Part shown: positions 18,246 to 28,024 of the stretch, one piece after another
How positions within the stretch are numbered: position 1 is the first letter of the stretch
How the letters are laid out: each line of letters starts with the position of its first letter
Assembly (NCBI RefSeq): GCF_036226405.1
Contig: NZ_CP108464.1
Location: forward strand, 6,448,001-6,512,000
Source: Streptomyces sp. NBC_01260
Lineage (GTDB): Bacteria; Actinomycetota; Actinomycetes; Streptomycetales; Streptomycetaceae
Length of the DNA stretch: 64,000 nt
Direction of reading: 5' to 3'
The notes under the pieces: generated by a model
What the model saw: the letters and a program-made list of their open reading frames with translations, nothing else
Told to the model about the DNA's origin: nothing
Database searches by the model: none
Translations under genes and position numbers: made by a program

Positions 18246-18989
18246 TCAGTTGGGGTAGGTCGGGGCGCGGGTCAGGTCCACCGCGGGCAGCGACGGCAGA
18301 TGCCGGATGACGGCGGTCTCGGCACGCAGCAGCGTCAGCTCCTCGCGGAGCCGGGTCGCGGTGTCCGGGGCCTGGAGCAGACGCTGCTTGGCCGGGATGT
18401 CCAGCACGGCCGCGGCGGCGACCAGGTACGAGACGACGGACGGGTCGTCGGGCAGGTCCGCGCCGGTGGTGAGGGAACGTTCGCTCGCGCCCGCCAGCCG
18501 CTTCTGGTAGCTGCGGAAGGCCCGCAGGACGCCCTCGGCGAGCGCACCCGCGTCCTCGCCCGGATCCTCCTCCAGCTCTTCGAGCTCGGCCGTCAGACAG
18601 GGGCCGCTCGCGTCCACCGAGAGCAGCCGGACACGGGTGGTGCCGGTCGCGAGGACCTCGAAGCTGCCGTCCGACCGCTCCCGGATCTTCGCCGCGTCGG
18701 CGATACAGCCCACCCGGTGGAACGTCTGGAGGGGATCGGGGCCGAAACCGTCCGCCGGGCCGCGCTCGACGGGAACGCGCCCCGGGTCCGGCATTCCGGC
18801 GGCCGTCGGGGCGGTCTCGCGGCCGTCGCGGATGGCGACCACGGCGAAGCGGCGCGGTTCGTCCTCATCGGTCTTCAGCAGTTCGCGCATCATGGCGCGA
18901 TAACGCTCCTCGAAGACGTTCAGCGGCAGCACGAGGCCGGGGAACAGCACCGCGTTCAGCGGGAACAGAGGCAGGCGAGCGGTGGTCAC
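18246..18989 (-). CDS. LON substrate-binding-domain protein
   Basis: 247 residues consisting of the N-terminal domain of Lon protease without ATPase or peptidase: RLPLFPLNAVLFPGLVLPLNVFE in part at the start, then a central beta domain (VGCIADAAKIRERSDGSF) and a helical C-terminus. Stand-alone LON domains probably bind unfolded proteins; the role is unknown. GTG 18989 begins five bases after the stop of the upstream gene (18995), so translation is likely coupled. Confidence 0.88.
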   Translation of the reverse strand: MTTARLPLFPLNAVLFPGLVLPLNVFEERYRAMMRELLKTDEDEPRRFAVVAIRDGRETAPTAAGMPDPGRVPVERGPADGFGPDPLQTFHRVGCIADAAKIRERSDGSFEVLATGTTRVRLLSVDASGPCLTAELEELEEDPGEDAGALAEGVLRAFRSYQKRLAGASERSLTTGADLPDDPSVVSYLVAAAAVLDIPAKQRLLQAPDTATRLREELTLLRAETAVIRHLPSLPAVDLTRAPTYPN

Positions 18990-18994
18990 AACGG

Positions 18995-20020
18995 TCAAGC
19001 GTAATGGCCGCGGGTCCGTCCCCGGTCGGCCCGGTGTCGTAAGGGCGTCACAGACGCCACCTGGAGCCGTGCGCCGTCGCGTGCGTCGAGGAACCTGCCG
19101 AGCGGATCGTCGGACACCGAGGACCACGGGAACGAGGCGGCGTGGGGTCCGATCTGCCGGAACTGTTCCAGTGCCTCGTCCCAGCGGCCCCGTACGACCA
19201 GCACGTACGCGAGCAGATTGCGGACCTCGGCCGGCCAGGGGTCGTTGGGTTCGAAGGAGACGGAGAGGGATATCGCCAGATCCGCGGCCCGGTCGATCCG
19301 TTCCACCTGCACCGAGGTGGTCCGCACGTCCGGTCCCTCGGTCAGCACGGCGAAGGCCGCCCGCAGCGGCAGTGCCTGCACCAGGGAACTGGGCAGCGAG
19401 TCCTCGGCGGCCCGCTCGGCGAAGTCGAAGCACTCGCGGTGCGAGCCGTACCAGGCGGCGGAGAGGTACTGGAGGGCGGCGACATGACAGCCGTAGTGGT
19501 GCGTGGAGCGCTGTATGGCCTGCTCCCACAGCGTCTCGAACGTGGTGTGCGTGGCATGGGTGCCGCGGGCGTGGTCGAGCGCGAGGCGCCAGGGCACCGG
19601 ATCGCGCGGATCGCACTCCGCCGCGGCCGTGATCATCGGCCCCACCTCGCGCAGCTGCTCCGCGCGGGCGGGCGACTCCCAGGCGCGCGACAGGGCGAGC
19701 TGGGCCTTGACGAGCAGCGCGTCGGGGTCGTGCGGGGCGACGGCCAGCCAGTCGCACAGCCAGCCGTCCCGGCCGCGGGCGAAGGCGACGAGCCGGTGCA
19801 GATAGCGGTCCCGGCACTCCCACTCGCCCGCGTCCCGGGTGGTGGCCAGCAGCTTCGCGGCCGGCTCGTACTCCCCGAGCGCGGCGGCGACCAGCGCGGG
19901 CGAGAGTTTCTCGTCGGGGGCGTCGAGCATCACCGCATGATCCGCGGGCAACCCGGCCGACAGTTCCGGGGTGTGCCGGATCATGCGCGCGGTACGGAGC
20001 AGAGCGCGGAGGAAAGGCAT
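18995..20020 (-). CDS. TPR-like hypothetical protein
   Basis: 341 residues, helical and Ala/Arg-rich, with pairs of helices spaced like tetratricopeptide repeats (LLVKAQLALSRAWESPARAEQLREV, LLAYVLVVRGRWDEALEQFRQIG in part). There is no signal peptide and no catalytic motif. It is probably a cytoplasmic scaffold. ATG 20020 (MPFLRALL) is taken as start; ATG 20032 is four codons earlier. Neither has a ribosome site. It is followed directly by the LON-domain gene, so the two form an operon, perhaps with ybaK. Confidence 0.72.
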   Translation of the reverse strand: MPFLRALLRTARMIRHTPELSAGLPADHAVMLDAPDEKLSPALVAAALGEYEPAAKLLATTRDAGEWECRDRYLHRLVAFARGRDGWLCDWLAVAPHDPDALLVKAQLALSRAWESPARAEQLREVGPMITAAAECDPRDPVPWRLALDHARGTHATHTTFETLWEQAIQRSTHHYGCHVAALQYLSAAWYGSHRECFDFAERAAEDSLPSSLVQALPLRAAFAVLTEGPDVRTTSVQVERIDRAADLAISLSVSFEPNDPWPAEVRNLLAYVLVVRGRWDEALEQFRQIGPHAASFPWSSVSDDPLGRFLDARDGARLQVASVTPLRHRADRGRTRGHYA

Positions 20021-20214
20021 GGTGCAGACCATTGAAAAGCGCTGGTCGGGGCGACGCCAGAGGGGCGCTGTGAAACTTTGGTGCCGAGTGAATGGGTTGC
20101 CTCGGGGATGGCCAAGAAAGAGTAAAGGAAATCGTGGAATCTGGCCTGTTTCTGTTGTTCCGGGGGTAGGGGGGCGTGGCGTGCTCTGGGCGCTGGGTAT
20201 GCGCTCGGATGCCG

Positions 20215-20241
20215 CTCCACCCGTTTGCGGAACGGGTGGAG
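20215..20241 (-). terminator. Hairpin terminator after the large membrane protein gene
   Basis: CTCCACCCGTT and AACGGGTGGAG pair perfectly over 11 bp with a TGCGG loop, 36 bp past the stop at 20277. The rest of the gap 20033-20276 shows no other clear element. Confidence 0.7.
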
Positions 20242-20276
20242 GCCGGCTGCGGAGGTGCAGTGGAGCCGCTCGGCGG

Positions 20277-21878
20277 TCAGCTGCGGCGCAGCAGCCGTGA
20301 GGCGCCTGCCGCGACGGTGGTGGCCAGTATCCAACCCAGCAGGATCAGGGCGGCTGCCACCCACTGCCAGCCGCCCTCCATCAGCCAGTAGCCGTCCTGG
20401 CCGAGATTGATCACCGGCACCAGCAGATCCAGCGCGTACAGCGCGGGGTTCCACTCCGGATGCTCGCTCCCCTTGATCGCCGCCGGCCGGTACTGCGAGA
20501 AGGCCACCGCTCCCGCCGCCCACAGCACCGCCATCCACACCGCGGCCCGCCCCGGCCGGTAGCCGTACGCCACCGTCCAGTCCTGGAGGTAGCCCCAGAG
20601 CTTCGCCGCGGGCGGCAGGGTCTCGCGGCGCCGCCGCTGCTTGGCGAGCAGCACCTCGCGGGCGTCCGCGTCCTCGCCGCTGCTGCGCAGCACGGCGGCC
20701 AGCCGCTCGTACGGCTCCGGCACGTACTCCGGGGTCGCCGCCGCCACCCACTCCAGGCGCCGGGAGAGCGGGAAGTGCCCGTACGGGACGAGGTTCTCGT
20801 ACACGAATCCGCCCATCGCCAGACCGCCCGGACCGGGCCAGCTGGTCGACACGTCGATCAGCGTGACGATCTTCGCCCCGTTCAGCACCACCCGGCCCTG
20901 GGCCGGGCGTTCCGGGTTGAACCTCAGCTCGGGAGCCACTATCCGGCGCAGCGACAGCTCCTCGTGGCCGACGAGGACGAAGACGGCCTTGTGCAGATCG
21001 ACCGCGTCACCGAACCGCCCGTCGTCCAGCCGGACCCCGCCCCGGCACCGGAAGACCTGCGCGCGGGTGCCGTGCGCCGGCGTCGGGGACGTGACGATCC
21101 CGTACGGGGGAGTGTTGCCCTGGTTCCCGGTGTCCACGCTGACCCACGCCTCGCTCATGTACAGCGTCCGCTCCACGCTCAGCTGCGGGGCGTTCAGTGC
21201 CCGGAGCCCCTGCGTGGCCCGGAGCCGGCTGCCGCGCAAGCTCAGCGAACCGCCGACCTTCGCCCCGCGCAGGCTCAGCTCGCCGAGCGTCTCGATCATC
21301 TCGGCCTGGAGGTCCTGCGCGACGGCGAGCCCGTCGCCGATGAACGCCCGCCCCTGCCGGTCGGGGCCGATGTCGATCTGGTTGATCAGCAGATCCGTGC
21401 CGATCTGCGCGTCCGTGAGGCGGATGCCCCGCTCGACCCGGCAGCGCGGCAGATGCAGATCGCCCTCGGTGCGCAGCCGGGCCGCCTCCAGCCGTGGAAT
21501 CGCGCACCCGACCATCCGCAATGTCGTGAAGTGGCACTCGGGCAGCACCACTTCCTGCTCGAAGCGGCAGCCGGTCAGTTCCACGTACGGATCCACCCGC
21601 CCGCCCGCGAGATCCAGCTTCCCGGTGATCCGCAAGCCCCGGAGCTTCAGCGCGGCCACTCGGCCGGGCCTGGCCTTCGGGCCGCTCAGCAGCAACCGGG
21701 CGACGACCCGGGCGTCCACGCTGCGTTCCAGGCCCCAGGCGAGCGGGGCGAACGGATCGTTGAGCGCCGCGTCACGGGCGCGCAGATCGTAGGTGGTGCC
21801 GTTCCTGAAGGACTGCCACATGCCCAGCTCGGCCGCGCTGAGACCGTCCGGGAAATCCCCGTCGTGCGGTTCGGTCAC
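20277..21878 (-). CDS. Pentapeptide-like repeat membrane protein (membrane-associated oxidoreductase annotation type)
   Basis: 533 residues. A long soluble part is rich in beta-helix-like imperfect repeats (LRGLRITGKLDLAGG, LSLRGAKVGGSLSLRGSRL, LSVERTLYMSEAW), followed near the C-terminus by two or three membrane helices (AAVWMAVLWAAGAVAF, LLVPVINLG, WVAAALILLGWILATTVAAGAS). Similar Streptomyces proteins are often labelled oxidoreductases, but no redox motif is visible. The GTG start at 21878 follows AAGGGG. It is divergent from hisD. Confidence 0.7.
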   Translation of the reverse strand: MTEPHDGDFPDGLSAAELGMWQSFRNGTTYDLRARDAALNDPFAPLAWGLERSVDARVVARLLLSGPKARPGRVAALKLRGLRITGKLDLAGGRVDPYVELTGCRFEQEVVLPECHFTTLRMVGCAIPRLEAARLRTEGDLHLPRCRVERGIRLTDAQIGTDLLINQIDIGPDRQGRAFIGDGLAVAQDLQAEMIETLGELSLRGAKVGGSLSLRGSRLRATQGLRALNAPQLSVERTLYMSEAWVSVDTGNQGNTPPYGIVTSPTPAHGTRAQVFRCRGGVRLDDGRFGDAVDLHKAVFVLVGHEELSLRRIVAPELRFNPERPAQGRVVLNGAKIVTLIDVSTSWPGPGGLAMGGFVYENLVPYGHFPLSRRLEWVAAATPEYVPEPYERLAAVLRSSGEDADAREVLLAKQRRRRETLPPAAKLWGYLQDWTVAYGYRPGRAAVWMAVLWAAGAVAFSQYRPAAIKGSEHPEWNPALYALDLLVPVINLGQDGYWLMEGGWQWVAAALILLGWILATTVAAGASRLLRRS

Positions 21879-21998
21879 CGACGCCCCTTCCGCTCGGAGC
21901 CTTGGACCGACCGGCACAAAGGGGGTCGGTCGGTAACCCCGTTATTCCCTCTGAGTGACCGTATGAACGCTAATAGTCAGCCGTGACAGCGAGGGCAT

Positions 21999-22015
21999 GT
22001 ATCAGCCAGTGATAC
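21999..22015. promoter_or_regulatory. Inverted repeat in the divergent promoter region of hisD
   Basis: GTATCA-GCCAG-TGATAC is a perfect 6-bp inverted repeat 41 bp upstream of the hisD start, in the 177-bp gap between divergent genes. It could be an operator; no regulator is known from the sequence. Confidence 0.4.
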
Positions 22016-22043
22016 GGGCGTCCGGGCGTCTGGGGCGGTCTGA

Positions 22044-22049
22044 GAGAAT
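22044..22049 (+). promoter_or_regulatory. -10-like hexamer of the his operon
   Basis: GAGAAT ends six bases before the hisD GTG, close to the Streptomyces TAGAAT-type -10. With no Shine-Dalgarno sequence, hisD is probably leaderless. Confidence 0.45.
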
Positions 22050-22055
22050 TGCGGT

Positions 22056-23378
22056 GTGATCTCTCGAATCGATCTGCGCGGCGATGCCCTCCCCGAGGGT
22101 GGCGCCCTGCGCGACCTGCTGCCCCGTGCCGAGTTCGACGTGGAAGCCGCCCTGGAGACGGTGCGGCCCATCTGCGAGGACGTACGCCATCGTGGCTCGG
22201 CGGCAGTGATCGACTGGGGGGAGAAATTCGACGGGGTGCGGATCGGCTCGATCCGGGTCCCGGCCGAGGCGGTCACCGAGGCGCTGGAGCGGCTCGATCC
22301 CGCCGTGCGCGCCGCGCTGGAGGAGTCGATCCGCCGCGCCCGCCTCGTCCACCGCGAGCAGCGCCGCACCACCCGCACCACCCAGGTCGTCCCCGGTGGC
22401 ACCGTCACCGAGAAGTGGGTGCCGGTCGAGCGCGTCGGGCTGTACGTGCCCGGCGGGCGCTCCGTCTACCCGTCCTCCGTCGTCATGAACGTCGTCCCGG
22501 CCCAGGAGGCGGGCGTCGAGGGCATCGCCGTCTCCTCCCCGCCGCAGAAGGAGTTCGGCGGACTGCCGCACCCGACGATCCTGGCGGCCTGCGCCCTTCT
22601 GGGCGTCGACGAGGTGTACGCGGCCGGCGGCGCCCAGGCCGTCGCGATGTTCGCGTACGGAACGGCGGAGTGCCTGCCGGTCAACCTCGTCACCGGCCCC
22701 GGCAACATCTACGTCGCCGCCGCCAAGCGCCTCCTCAAGGGCCGCATCGGTATCGACGCCGAGGCCGGGCCCACCGAGATCGCGATCCTCGCCGACTCCA
22801 CCGCCGACCCGGTGCACGTCGCCGCCGACCTGATCAGCCAGGCCGAGCACGACCCGATGGCCGCCGCGGTGCTGGTGACCGACTCCGAGGAGCTCGCCGC
22901 CGCCACCGAGGCCGAGCTGAAGCCGCAGGTTGCCGCGACCAAGCACGTCACCGACCGGATCGAGCCCGCGCTGGCCGGCCGCCAGTCCGCGATCGTCCTG
23001 GTCAACGACCTGGAGGACGGCCTCAAGGTCGTCGACGCGTACGCCGCCGAGCACCTGGAGATCCAGACCGCCGACGCCGCCGCCGTCGCCGACCGGGTCC
23101 GTAACGCCGGAGCGGTCTTCGTCGGCCCCTGGTCCCCGGTCTCGCTCGGCGACTACTGCGCCGGTTCCAACCACGTACTGCCCACCGGGGGCTGCGCCTG
23201 CCACTCCTCGGGCCTGTCCGTGCAGTCCTTCCTGCGTGGCATCCACATCGTCGACTACACCCGCGACGCGCTCGCCGAGGTCACGCACCACGTCGTGACC
23301 CTCGCCGAGGCGGAGGACCTCCCCGCCCACGGCGCCGCGCTCAAGGCCAGGTTCGGCTGGAAGGTCCCGCAGAAGTGA
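22056..23378 (+). CDS. hisD: Histidinol dehydrogenase
   Basis: 440 residues, family-typical length. It performs the last two NAD-dependent oxidations of histidine synthesis, histidinol to histidine, with Zn2+. Visible signatures are the [12 protein letters not shown] segment, QAEHDP near 261-266 with the catalytic Glu/His, and [12 protein letters not shown] near residue 367. First gene of an eight-gene operon; its stop overlaps the hisC start (GTGA). The start is a GTG six bases downstream of a -10-like hexamer. Confidence 0.97.
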   Translation: MISRIDLRGDALPEGGALRDLLPRAEFDVEAALETVRPICEDVRHRGSAAVIDWGEKFDGVRIGSIRVPAEAVTEALERLDPAVRAALEESIRRARLVHREQRRTTRTTQVVPGGTVTEKWVPVERVGLYVPGGRSVYPSSVVMNVVPAQEAGVEGIAVSSPPQKEFGGLPHPTILAACALLGVDEVYAAGGAQAVAMFAYGTAECLPVNLVTGPGNIYVAAAKRLLKGRIGIDAEAGPTEIAILADSTADPVHVAADLISQAEHDPMAAAVLVTDSEELAAATEAELKPQVAATKHVTDRIEPALAGRQSAIVLVNDLEDGLKVVDAYAAEHLEIQTADAAAVADRVRNAGAVFVGPWSPVSLGDYCAGSNHVLPTGGCACHSSGLSVQSFLRGIHIVDYTRDALAEVTHHVVTLAEAEDLPAHGAALKARFGWKVPQK

Positions 23379-24547
23379 GAGACGACAGCACCACGAACGA
23401 CAGCACCACGAACGCCGGCGGTACGCACAGCGGCACCACCCGCAACGCCTGGGACGACCTCCCGATCCGGGACGAACTGCGCGGCCAGTCCCCTTACGGG
23501 GCGCCCCAGCTCGACGTACCGGTCCGGCTGAACACCAACGAGAACCCCTACCCGCTCCCCGAGGCACTGGTCGACCGGATCGCCGAACGGGTCCGCGAGG
23601 CCGCCCGCGACCTCAACCGCTACCCCGACCGCGACGCCGTCGAGCTCCGCACCGAGCTCGCCCGCTACCTCAGCCGCACCGCCGGGCACCAGGTCACCCG
23701 TGCCAACGTCTGGGCGGCCAACGGCTCCAACGAGGTGCTCCAGCAGCTGCTGCAGACCTTCGGCGGCCCCGGGCGCACCGCGATCGGCTTCGAGCCCTCG
23801 TACTCGATGCACGCCCTCATCGCCCGCGGCACCGGAACGGGCTGGATCTCCGGGCCGCGCAACGAGGACTTCACCATCGACGTGGACGCGGCCCGCGCGG
23901 TCATCGCGCGCGAGCGTCCCGACATCGTCTTCATCACCTCGCCCAACAACCCCACCGGCACCGCCGTCGACGCCGAGACCGTCCTCGCGCTGCACGACGC
24001 CGCGCAGGCCGCCCGGCCGTCGATGGTCGTGGTCGACGAGGCGTACGGCGAATTCAGCCACCACGCCTCGCTGCTGCCGCTGATCGGGGGCCGCCCCCAC
24101 CTGGTGCTCTCGCGCACCATGTCGAAGGCGTTCGGCGCCGCCGGACTGCGGCTCGGCTACCTCGCCGCGGACCCCGCCGTCGTGGACGCGGTCCAGCTGG
24201 TGCGTCTCCCGTACCACCTGTCCTCCGTCACCCAGGCCACCGCGCTCGCCGCCCTGGAGCACACCGATACGCTCCTCGGGTACGTCGCCCAGCTCAAGAG
24301 CGAACGCGACCGGATCGTCACCGAGCTGCGCGCTCTCGGCTTCGACGTCACCGACTCGGACGCCAACTTCGTCCAGTTCGGCCGCTTCGCCGACAGCCAC
24401 ACGGCCTGGCAGCACATCCTCGACCGGGGCGTCCTGGTCCGGGACAACGGCGTACCGGGATGGCTGCGGGTCTCCGCAGGGACCCCGGCAGAGAACGACG
24501 CGTTCCTCGATGCGGTACGCGAACTCAAGAAGGAGCACGACGCATGA
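23375..24547 (+). CDS. hisC: Histidinol-phosphate aminotransferase
   Basis: 390 residues, a class I/II PLP enzyme that transaminates imidazole-acetol phosphate with glutamate. The PLP lysine is in [17 protein letters not shown] near residue 251; [12 protein letters not shown] near the N-terminus and NPNNPTG-like SPNNPTGT near 189 are conserved. The first ~25 residues are a Ser/Thr/Asn-rich extension containing a repeated DDSTTN motif. GTG start overlaps the hisD stop; the stop overlaps the hisB ATG. Confidence 0.97.
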   Translation: MRDDSTTNDSTTNAGGTHSGTTRNAWDDLPIRDELRGQSPYGAPQLDVPVRLNTNENPYPLPEALVDRIAERVREAARDLNRYPDRDAVELRTELARYLSRTAGHQVTRANVWAANGSNEVLQQLLQTFGGPGRTAIGFEPSYSMHALIARGTGTGWISGPRNEDFTIDVDAARAVIARERPDIVFITSPNNPTGTAVDAETVLALHDAAQAARPSMVVVDEAYGEFSHHASLLPLIGGRPHLVLSRTMSKAFGAAGLRLGYLAADPAVVDAVQLVRLPYHLSSVTQATALAALEHTDTLLGYVAQLKSERDRIVTELRALGFDVTDSDANFVQFGRFADSHTAWQHILDRGVLVRDNGVPGWLRVSAGTPAENDAFLDAVRELKKEHDA

Positions 24548-25146
24548 CTCGCGAGGCCCGCGTAGGAAGAGTGGAGCGGACCACCAAGGAAACCTCCGTG
24601 CTCGTCGAGATCAACCTCGACGGCACGGGCAAGGTCGATGTCGCGACCGGGGTCGGCTTCTACGACCACATGCTCGACCAGCTCGGCCGCCACGGACTCT
24701 TCGACCTCACGGTCAAGACGGACGGCGACCTGCACATCGACTCGCACCACACCATCGAGGACACCGCCCTCGCGCTCGGCGCCGCCTTCAAGCAGGCCCT
24801 CGGCGACAAGGTCGGCATCTACCGCTTCGGCAACTGCACCGTCCCGCTGGACGAGTCGCTCGCCCAGGTCACCGTCGACCTCTCCGGCCGCCCCTACCTG
24901 GTGCACACCGAGCCCGAGAACATGGCGCCGATGATCGGCGAGTACGACACGACGATGACCCGGCACATCCTGGAGTCCTTCGTCGCCCAGGCGCAGATCG
25001 CCCTGCACGTCCACGTCCCGTACGGACGCAACGCCCACCACATCGTGGAGTGCCAGTTCAAGGCGCTCGCCCGGGCCCTGCGCTACGCCAGCGAGCACGA
25101 CGGGCGCGCGGCCGGAATCCTCCCCTCCACGAAGGGCGCGCTGTGA
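24544..25146 (+). CDS. hisB: Imidazoleglycerol-phosphate dehydratase
   Basis: 200 residues, the monofunctional HisB form found in actinobacteria (no fused phosphatase domain). It dehydrates imidazole-glycerol phosphate. The Mn-binding histidine/glutamate motifs are present: GFYDHMLDQ near 39, DSHHTIED near 68 and NAHHIVE near 163. ATGA overlap with hisC at the start and GTGA overlap with the next small gene at the end. Confidence 0.98.
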   Translation: MTREARVGRVERTTKETSVLVEINLDGTGKVDVATGVGFYDHMLDQLGRHGLFDLTVKTDGDLHIDSHHTIEDTALALGAAFKQALGDKVGIYRFGNCTVPLDESLAQVTVDLSGRPYLVHTEPENMAPMIGEYDTTMTRHILESFVAQAQIALHVHVPYGRNAHHIVECQFKALARALRYASEHDGRAAGILPSTKGAL

Positions 25147-25310
25147 CCGGCCTCAACACCATCCTGATCCTGGTCGGCCTCTTCCTGGCCGGCGGGGTCT
25201 ACTCCTTCTCGAAGCAGGGCATGCCCAAGGGCGTCATCGTGCTGCTCGGAATCGGCTCCGTGATGTGCCTGGTCGCAGGCGTCATGCGGATCCAGGGACT
25301 CTGGGACTAG
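25143..25310 (+). CDS. Small membrane protein inside the his operon (55 aa)
   Basis: 55 residues with two hydrophobic helices ([16 protein letters not shown] and [18 protein letters not shown]) joined by a short basic loop (SKQGMPKG). The GTG start overlaps the hisB stop and the gene ends eight bases before the hisH start, so it is translated as part of the operon. Streptomyces his operons commonly carry it. Its function is unknown; a role in localising His enzymes or in transport would be speculation. Confidence 0.82.
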   Translation: MTGLNTILILVGLFLAGGVYSFSKQGMPKGVIVLLGIGSVMCLVAGVMRIQGLWD

Positions 25311-25318
25311 GGGCGGGC

Positions 25319-25960
25319 GTGGACACCAAGAAGAAGGTCGTCGTCTTCGACTACGGCTTCGGCAACATCCGCTCCGCCGAGCGCGCCCTCGCCCGGGTCG
25401 GCGCCGATGTCGAGATCACCCGCGACTTCGACACGGCGATGAACGCCGACGGGCTGCTGGTGCCCGGCGTCGGCGCGTTCTCCGCCTGCATGGAAGGCCT
25501 GAAGAAGGCCCGCGGCGAATGGATCATCGGCCGCAGGCTCTCCGGCGGGCGCCCCGTCATGGGCATCTGCGTCGGCATGCAGATCCTCTTCGAGCGCGGC
25601 ATCGAGCACGGCGTGGAGACCGAGGGACTCGACGAGTGGCCGGGCACCGTCGGCCCGCTCAAGGCCGACGTCGTCCCGCACATGGGGTGGAACACCGTCG
25701 AGGCCCCCGAGGACTCCCGGCTGTTCGCCGGACTCGACCCCGAGGCCCGGTACTACTTCGTGCACTCGTACGCGGCGCACGAGTGGTCCCTCGAAGTCAC
25801 CAACGCCAAGATCCGTGCCCCCAGGGTCACCTGGGCCACGCACGGTGAACGGTTCGTGGCGGCCGTGGAGAACGGCGCGCTGTGGGCCACCCAGTTCCAC
25901 CCCGAGAAGTCCGGCGACGCCGGCGCCCAGCTGCTGACCAACTGGATCGAGACGCTGTAA
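25319..25960 (+). CDS. hisH: Imidazole glycerol phosphate synthase, glutaminase subunit
   Basis: 213 residues, a class I glutamine amidotransferase. Nucleophile Cys84 lies in MGICVGMQ; the His/Glu pair is in QFHPEKSG near 195. It supplies ammonia to HisF through a tunnel. GTG 25319 follows AGGGG with seven-base spacing; the longer in-frame reading from 25265 overlaps the preceding small gene and is rejected. The stop overlaps the hisA ATG (TAATG). Confidence 0.96.
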   Translation: MDTKKKVVVFDYGFGNIRSAERALARVGADVEITRDFDTAMNADGLLVPGVGAFSACMEGLKKARGEWIIGRRLSGGRPVMGICVGMQILFERGIEHGVETEGLDEWPGTVGPLKADVVPHMGWNTVEAPEDSRLFAGLDPEARYYFVHSYAAHEWSLEVTNAKIRAPRVTWATHGERFVAAVENGALWATQFHPEKSGDAGAQLLTNWIETL

Positions 25961-26685
25961 TGCCGAAGCTTGAACTGCTCCCCGCCGTAGACGTCCGCGA
26001 CGGCCAGGCGGTCCGCCTGGTGCACGGTGAGTCCGGCTCCGAGACCTCCTACGGCTCCCCGCTGGAGGCCGCACTCGCCTGGCAGCGCGCCGGCGCCGAG
26101 TGGCTGCACCTCGTCGACCTGGACGCCGCCTTCGGTACCGGCGACAACCGCGCGCTCATCGCCGAAGTGGCCGGTGCCATGGACATCAAGGTCGAGCTCT
26201 CCGGCGGCATCCGCGACGACGCCTCGCTCGCCGCCGCCCTCGCCACCGGCTGCCGCCGGGTCAACCTCGGCACCGCCGCCCTGGAGACCCCCGAGTGGGT
26301 CGCCAAGGTCATCGCCGAGCACGGCGACCAGATCGCGGTCGGTCTCGACGTGCGCGGCACCACGCTGCGCGGCCGCGGCTGGACCCGCGACGGCGGCGAC
26401 CTCTACGAGACGCTCGCCCGCCTCGACTCCGAGGGCTGCGCCCGCTACGTCGTCACCGACATCGCCAAGGACGGCACGCTCCAGGGCCCCAACCTGGACC
26501 TCCTGAAGAACGTCTGCGCCGCCACCGACAAGCCCGTCGTCGCCTCCGGCGGCGTCTCCTCGCTCGACGACCTGCGGGCCATCTCCTCGCTCGTCCCGGC
26601 GGGCGTCGAGGGCGCGATCGTCGGCAAGGCGCTGTACGCGAAGGCGTTCACCCTGGAAGAGGCGCTCAAGGCGGTCGCCGCATGA
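25960..26685 (+). CDS. priA: Phosphoribosyl isomerase A (bifunctional HisA/TrpF)
   Basis: 241 residues, a (beta/alpha)8 barrel. Asp11 (PAVDVRDG) is the general base; the second catalytic Asp is in [11 protein letters not shown] near residue 167. In Streptomyces and Mycobacterium the PriA enzyme isomerises both ProFAR (histidine) and PRA (tryptophan). No separate trpF is seen in this window although trpE, C, B and A are, which fits. The start overlaps the hisH stop and the stop overlaps the ridA ATG. Confidence 0.94.
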   Translation: MPKLELLPAVDVRDGQAVRLVHGESGSETSYGSPLEAALAWQRAGAEWLHLVDLDAAFGTGDNRALIAEVAGAMDIKVELSGGIRDDASLAAALATGCRRVNLGTAALETPEWVAKVIAEHGDQIAVGLDVRGTTLRGRGWTRDGGDLYETLARLDSEGCARYVVTDIAKDGTLQGPNLDLLKNVCAATDKPVVASGGVSSLDDLRAISSLVPAGVEGAIVGKALYAKAFTLEEALKAVAA

Positions 26686-27080
26686 CGGACTCCGTCAACC
26701 GGATCTCCTCCGGCGCCCCCTGGGAGGAGCAGTTCGGCTACTCCCGCGCGGTCGAGCTCCCGGGAGGCCTGGTGCTGGTGGCCGGGTGCACCTCGGTGGC
26801 CGGCGGGGAGATCTCCGCCGGCGGCCCCTACGAGCAGGCCGTCGCCTCCTTCGAGGTCGCGTTCGAGGCGCTGAAGCAGGTGGGCCTCGGCCGCGAGGAC
26901 GTCGTGCGGACCCGGATGTACCTCACGCACGCCCGGGACGTCGACGACGTCGGCCGCGCCCACAAGGAGCTGTTCGACGACGTGCGCCCCGCCGCCACCA
27001 TGGTCATCGTGTCCGGTCTCGTGGACCCGAGCCTGGTCGTCGAGATCGAGATCGAGGCTTATCGGGCAGGTGCCCGATGA
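26682..27080 (+). CDS. RidA/YjgF-family protein
   Basis: 132 residues, the usual size of RidA-type trimers that hydrolyse reactive enamines and imines. Conserved features are [18 protein letters not shown], an Arg in [14 protein letters not shown] near residue 75-85, and [24 protein letters not shown] with the terminal Glu. It is fused into the operon by ATGA overlaps with hisA and hisF. A protective role against reactive intermediates of His/PLP chemistry is inferred from the setting. Confidence 0.9.
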   Translation: MTDSVNRISSGAPWEEQFGYSRAVELPGGLVLVAGCTSVAGGEISAGGPYEQAVASFEVAFEALKQVGLGREDVVRTRMYLTHARDVDDVGRAHKELFDDVRPAATMVIVSGLVDPSLVVEIEIEAYRAGAR

Positions 27081-27832
27081 CGCTCGCGGTACGAGTCATC
27101 CCCTGCCTCGACGTGGACAACGGCCGCGTCGTCAAGGGCGTCAACTTCCAGAACCTGCGCGACGCCGGTGACCCTGTCGAGATGGCGAAGCTGTACGACG
27201 CCGAGGGCGCCGACGAGCTGACCTTCCTCGACATCACCGCCTCCAGCGGCGACCGCGAGACGACCTACGACGTGGTGCGCCGCACCGCCGAGCAGGTCTT
27301 CATCCCGCTCACCGTCGGCGGCGGCGTCCGCACCACCGACGACGTCGACAAGCTGCTGCGGGCCGGCGCGGACAAGGTCGGCGTCAACACCGCCGCCATC
27401 GCCCGCCCGGAGCTGATCCGAGAGATCGCCGAGCGCTTCGGCCGCCAGGTCCTGGTGCTCTCCGTGGACGCCCGGCGCACCCCCGCCGGCACCTTCGAGG
27501 TCACCACGCACGGCGGCCGCAAGGGCACCGGCATCGACGCCGTCGAATGGGCACACCGGGCCGCCGAGCTCGGTGCGGGCGAGATCCTGCTCAACTCGAT
27601 GGACGCCGACGGCACGAAGGACGGCTACGACACCGAGATGATCGCGGCCGTCCGGGGCCACGTGACCGTGCCCGTCATCGCCTCCGGCGGTGCGGGGCGG
27701 CTCGCGGACTTCGCACCGGCCGTCGGCGCGGGAGCCGACGCGGTCCTCGCCGCGTCCGTCTTCCACTTCGGCGATCTGCGGATCTCCGAGGTCAAGGGCG
27801 CCCTCCGGGAGGCCGGCCACCCGGTCCGCTGA
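27077..27832 (+). CDS. hisF: Imidazole glycerol phosphate synthase, cyclase subunit
   Basis: 251 residues, a (beta/alpha)8 barrel partner of HisH that forms the imidazole ring and AICAR. The catalytic aspartates are in [14 protein letters not shown] near residue 12 and VLSVDARR near 131. Start overlaps the ridA stop. It is the last gene of the operon; a weak CACCGG/CCGGTG hairpin follows at 27847-27867. hisI is separate at 38051. hisG and hisE are not in this window. Confidence 0.97.
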   Translation: MTLAVRVIPCLDVDNGRVVKGVNFQNLRDAGDPVEMAKLYDAEGADELTFLDITASSGDRETTYDVVRRTAEQVFIPLTVGGGVRTTDDVDKLLRAGADKVGVNTAAIARPELIREIAERFGRQVLVLSVDARRTPAGTFEVTTHGGRKGTGIDAVEWAHRAAELGAGEILLNSMDADGTKDGYDTEMIAAVRGHVTVPVIASGGAGRLADFAPAVGAGADAVLAASVFHFGDLRISEVKGALREAGHPVR

Positions 27833-27887
27833 GCACGGGCAGGCGTCACCGGCCGCGAAGACCGGTGAAGTTGCCGATGTGTGCGAC

Positions 27888-27951
27888 CGGGGTGCACCGC
27901 GAAAGTGGCGACCGCCAGAGAAATACGGCGGTTTCCACGCGGTGCACCCCG
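27888..27951. promoter_or_regulatory. Paired GGTGCACC palindromes between hisF and the cutinase gene
   Basis: CGGGGTGCACCGCG (27888-27901) and CGCGGTGCACCCCG (27938-27951) are perfect 14-bp inverted copies 36 bp apart. Each contains the palindrome GGTGCACC, and inner flanks also pair partly (ACCGCC/GGCGGT). They lie 74 bp upstream of the cutinase start. Either a long hairpin or two operator half-sets. Confidence 0.5.
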
Positions 27952-28024
27952 AAGGCCCCAGGTGACGACGGGCCCCCGGTCCCTGCCCGGCGTGGCTCCC
28001 GCCACGACCGAGAGGACCCCCCTC

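Noticed and set aside
24460..25310. Alternative plus-strand frames through hisB and the small membrane gene
   Set aside because: These frames are Arg/Pro-rich shadows; the overlapping ATGA/GTGA starts of hisB and the 55-residue protein explain the region.
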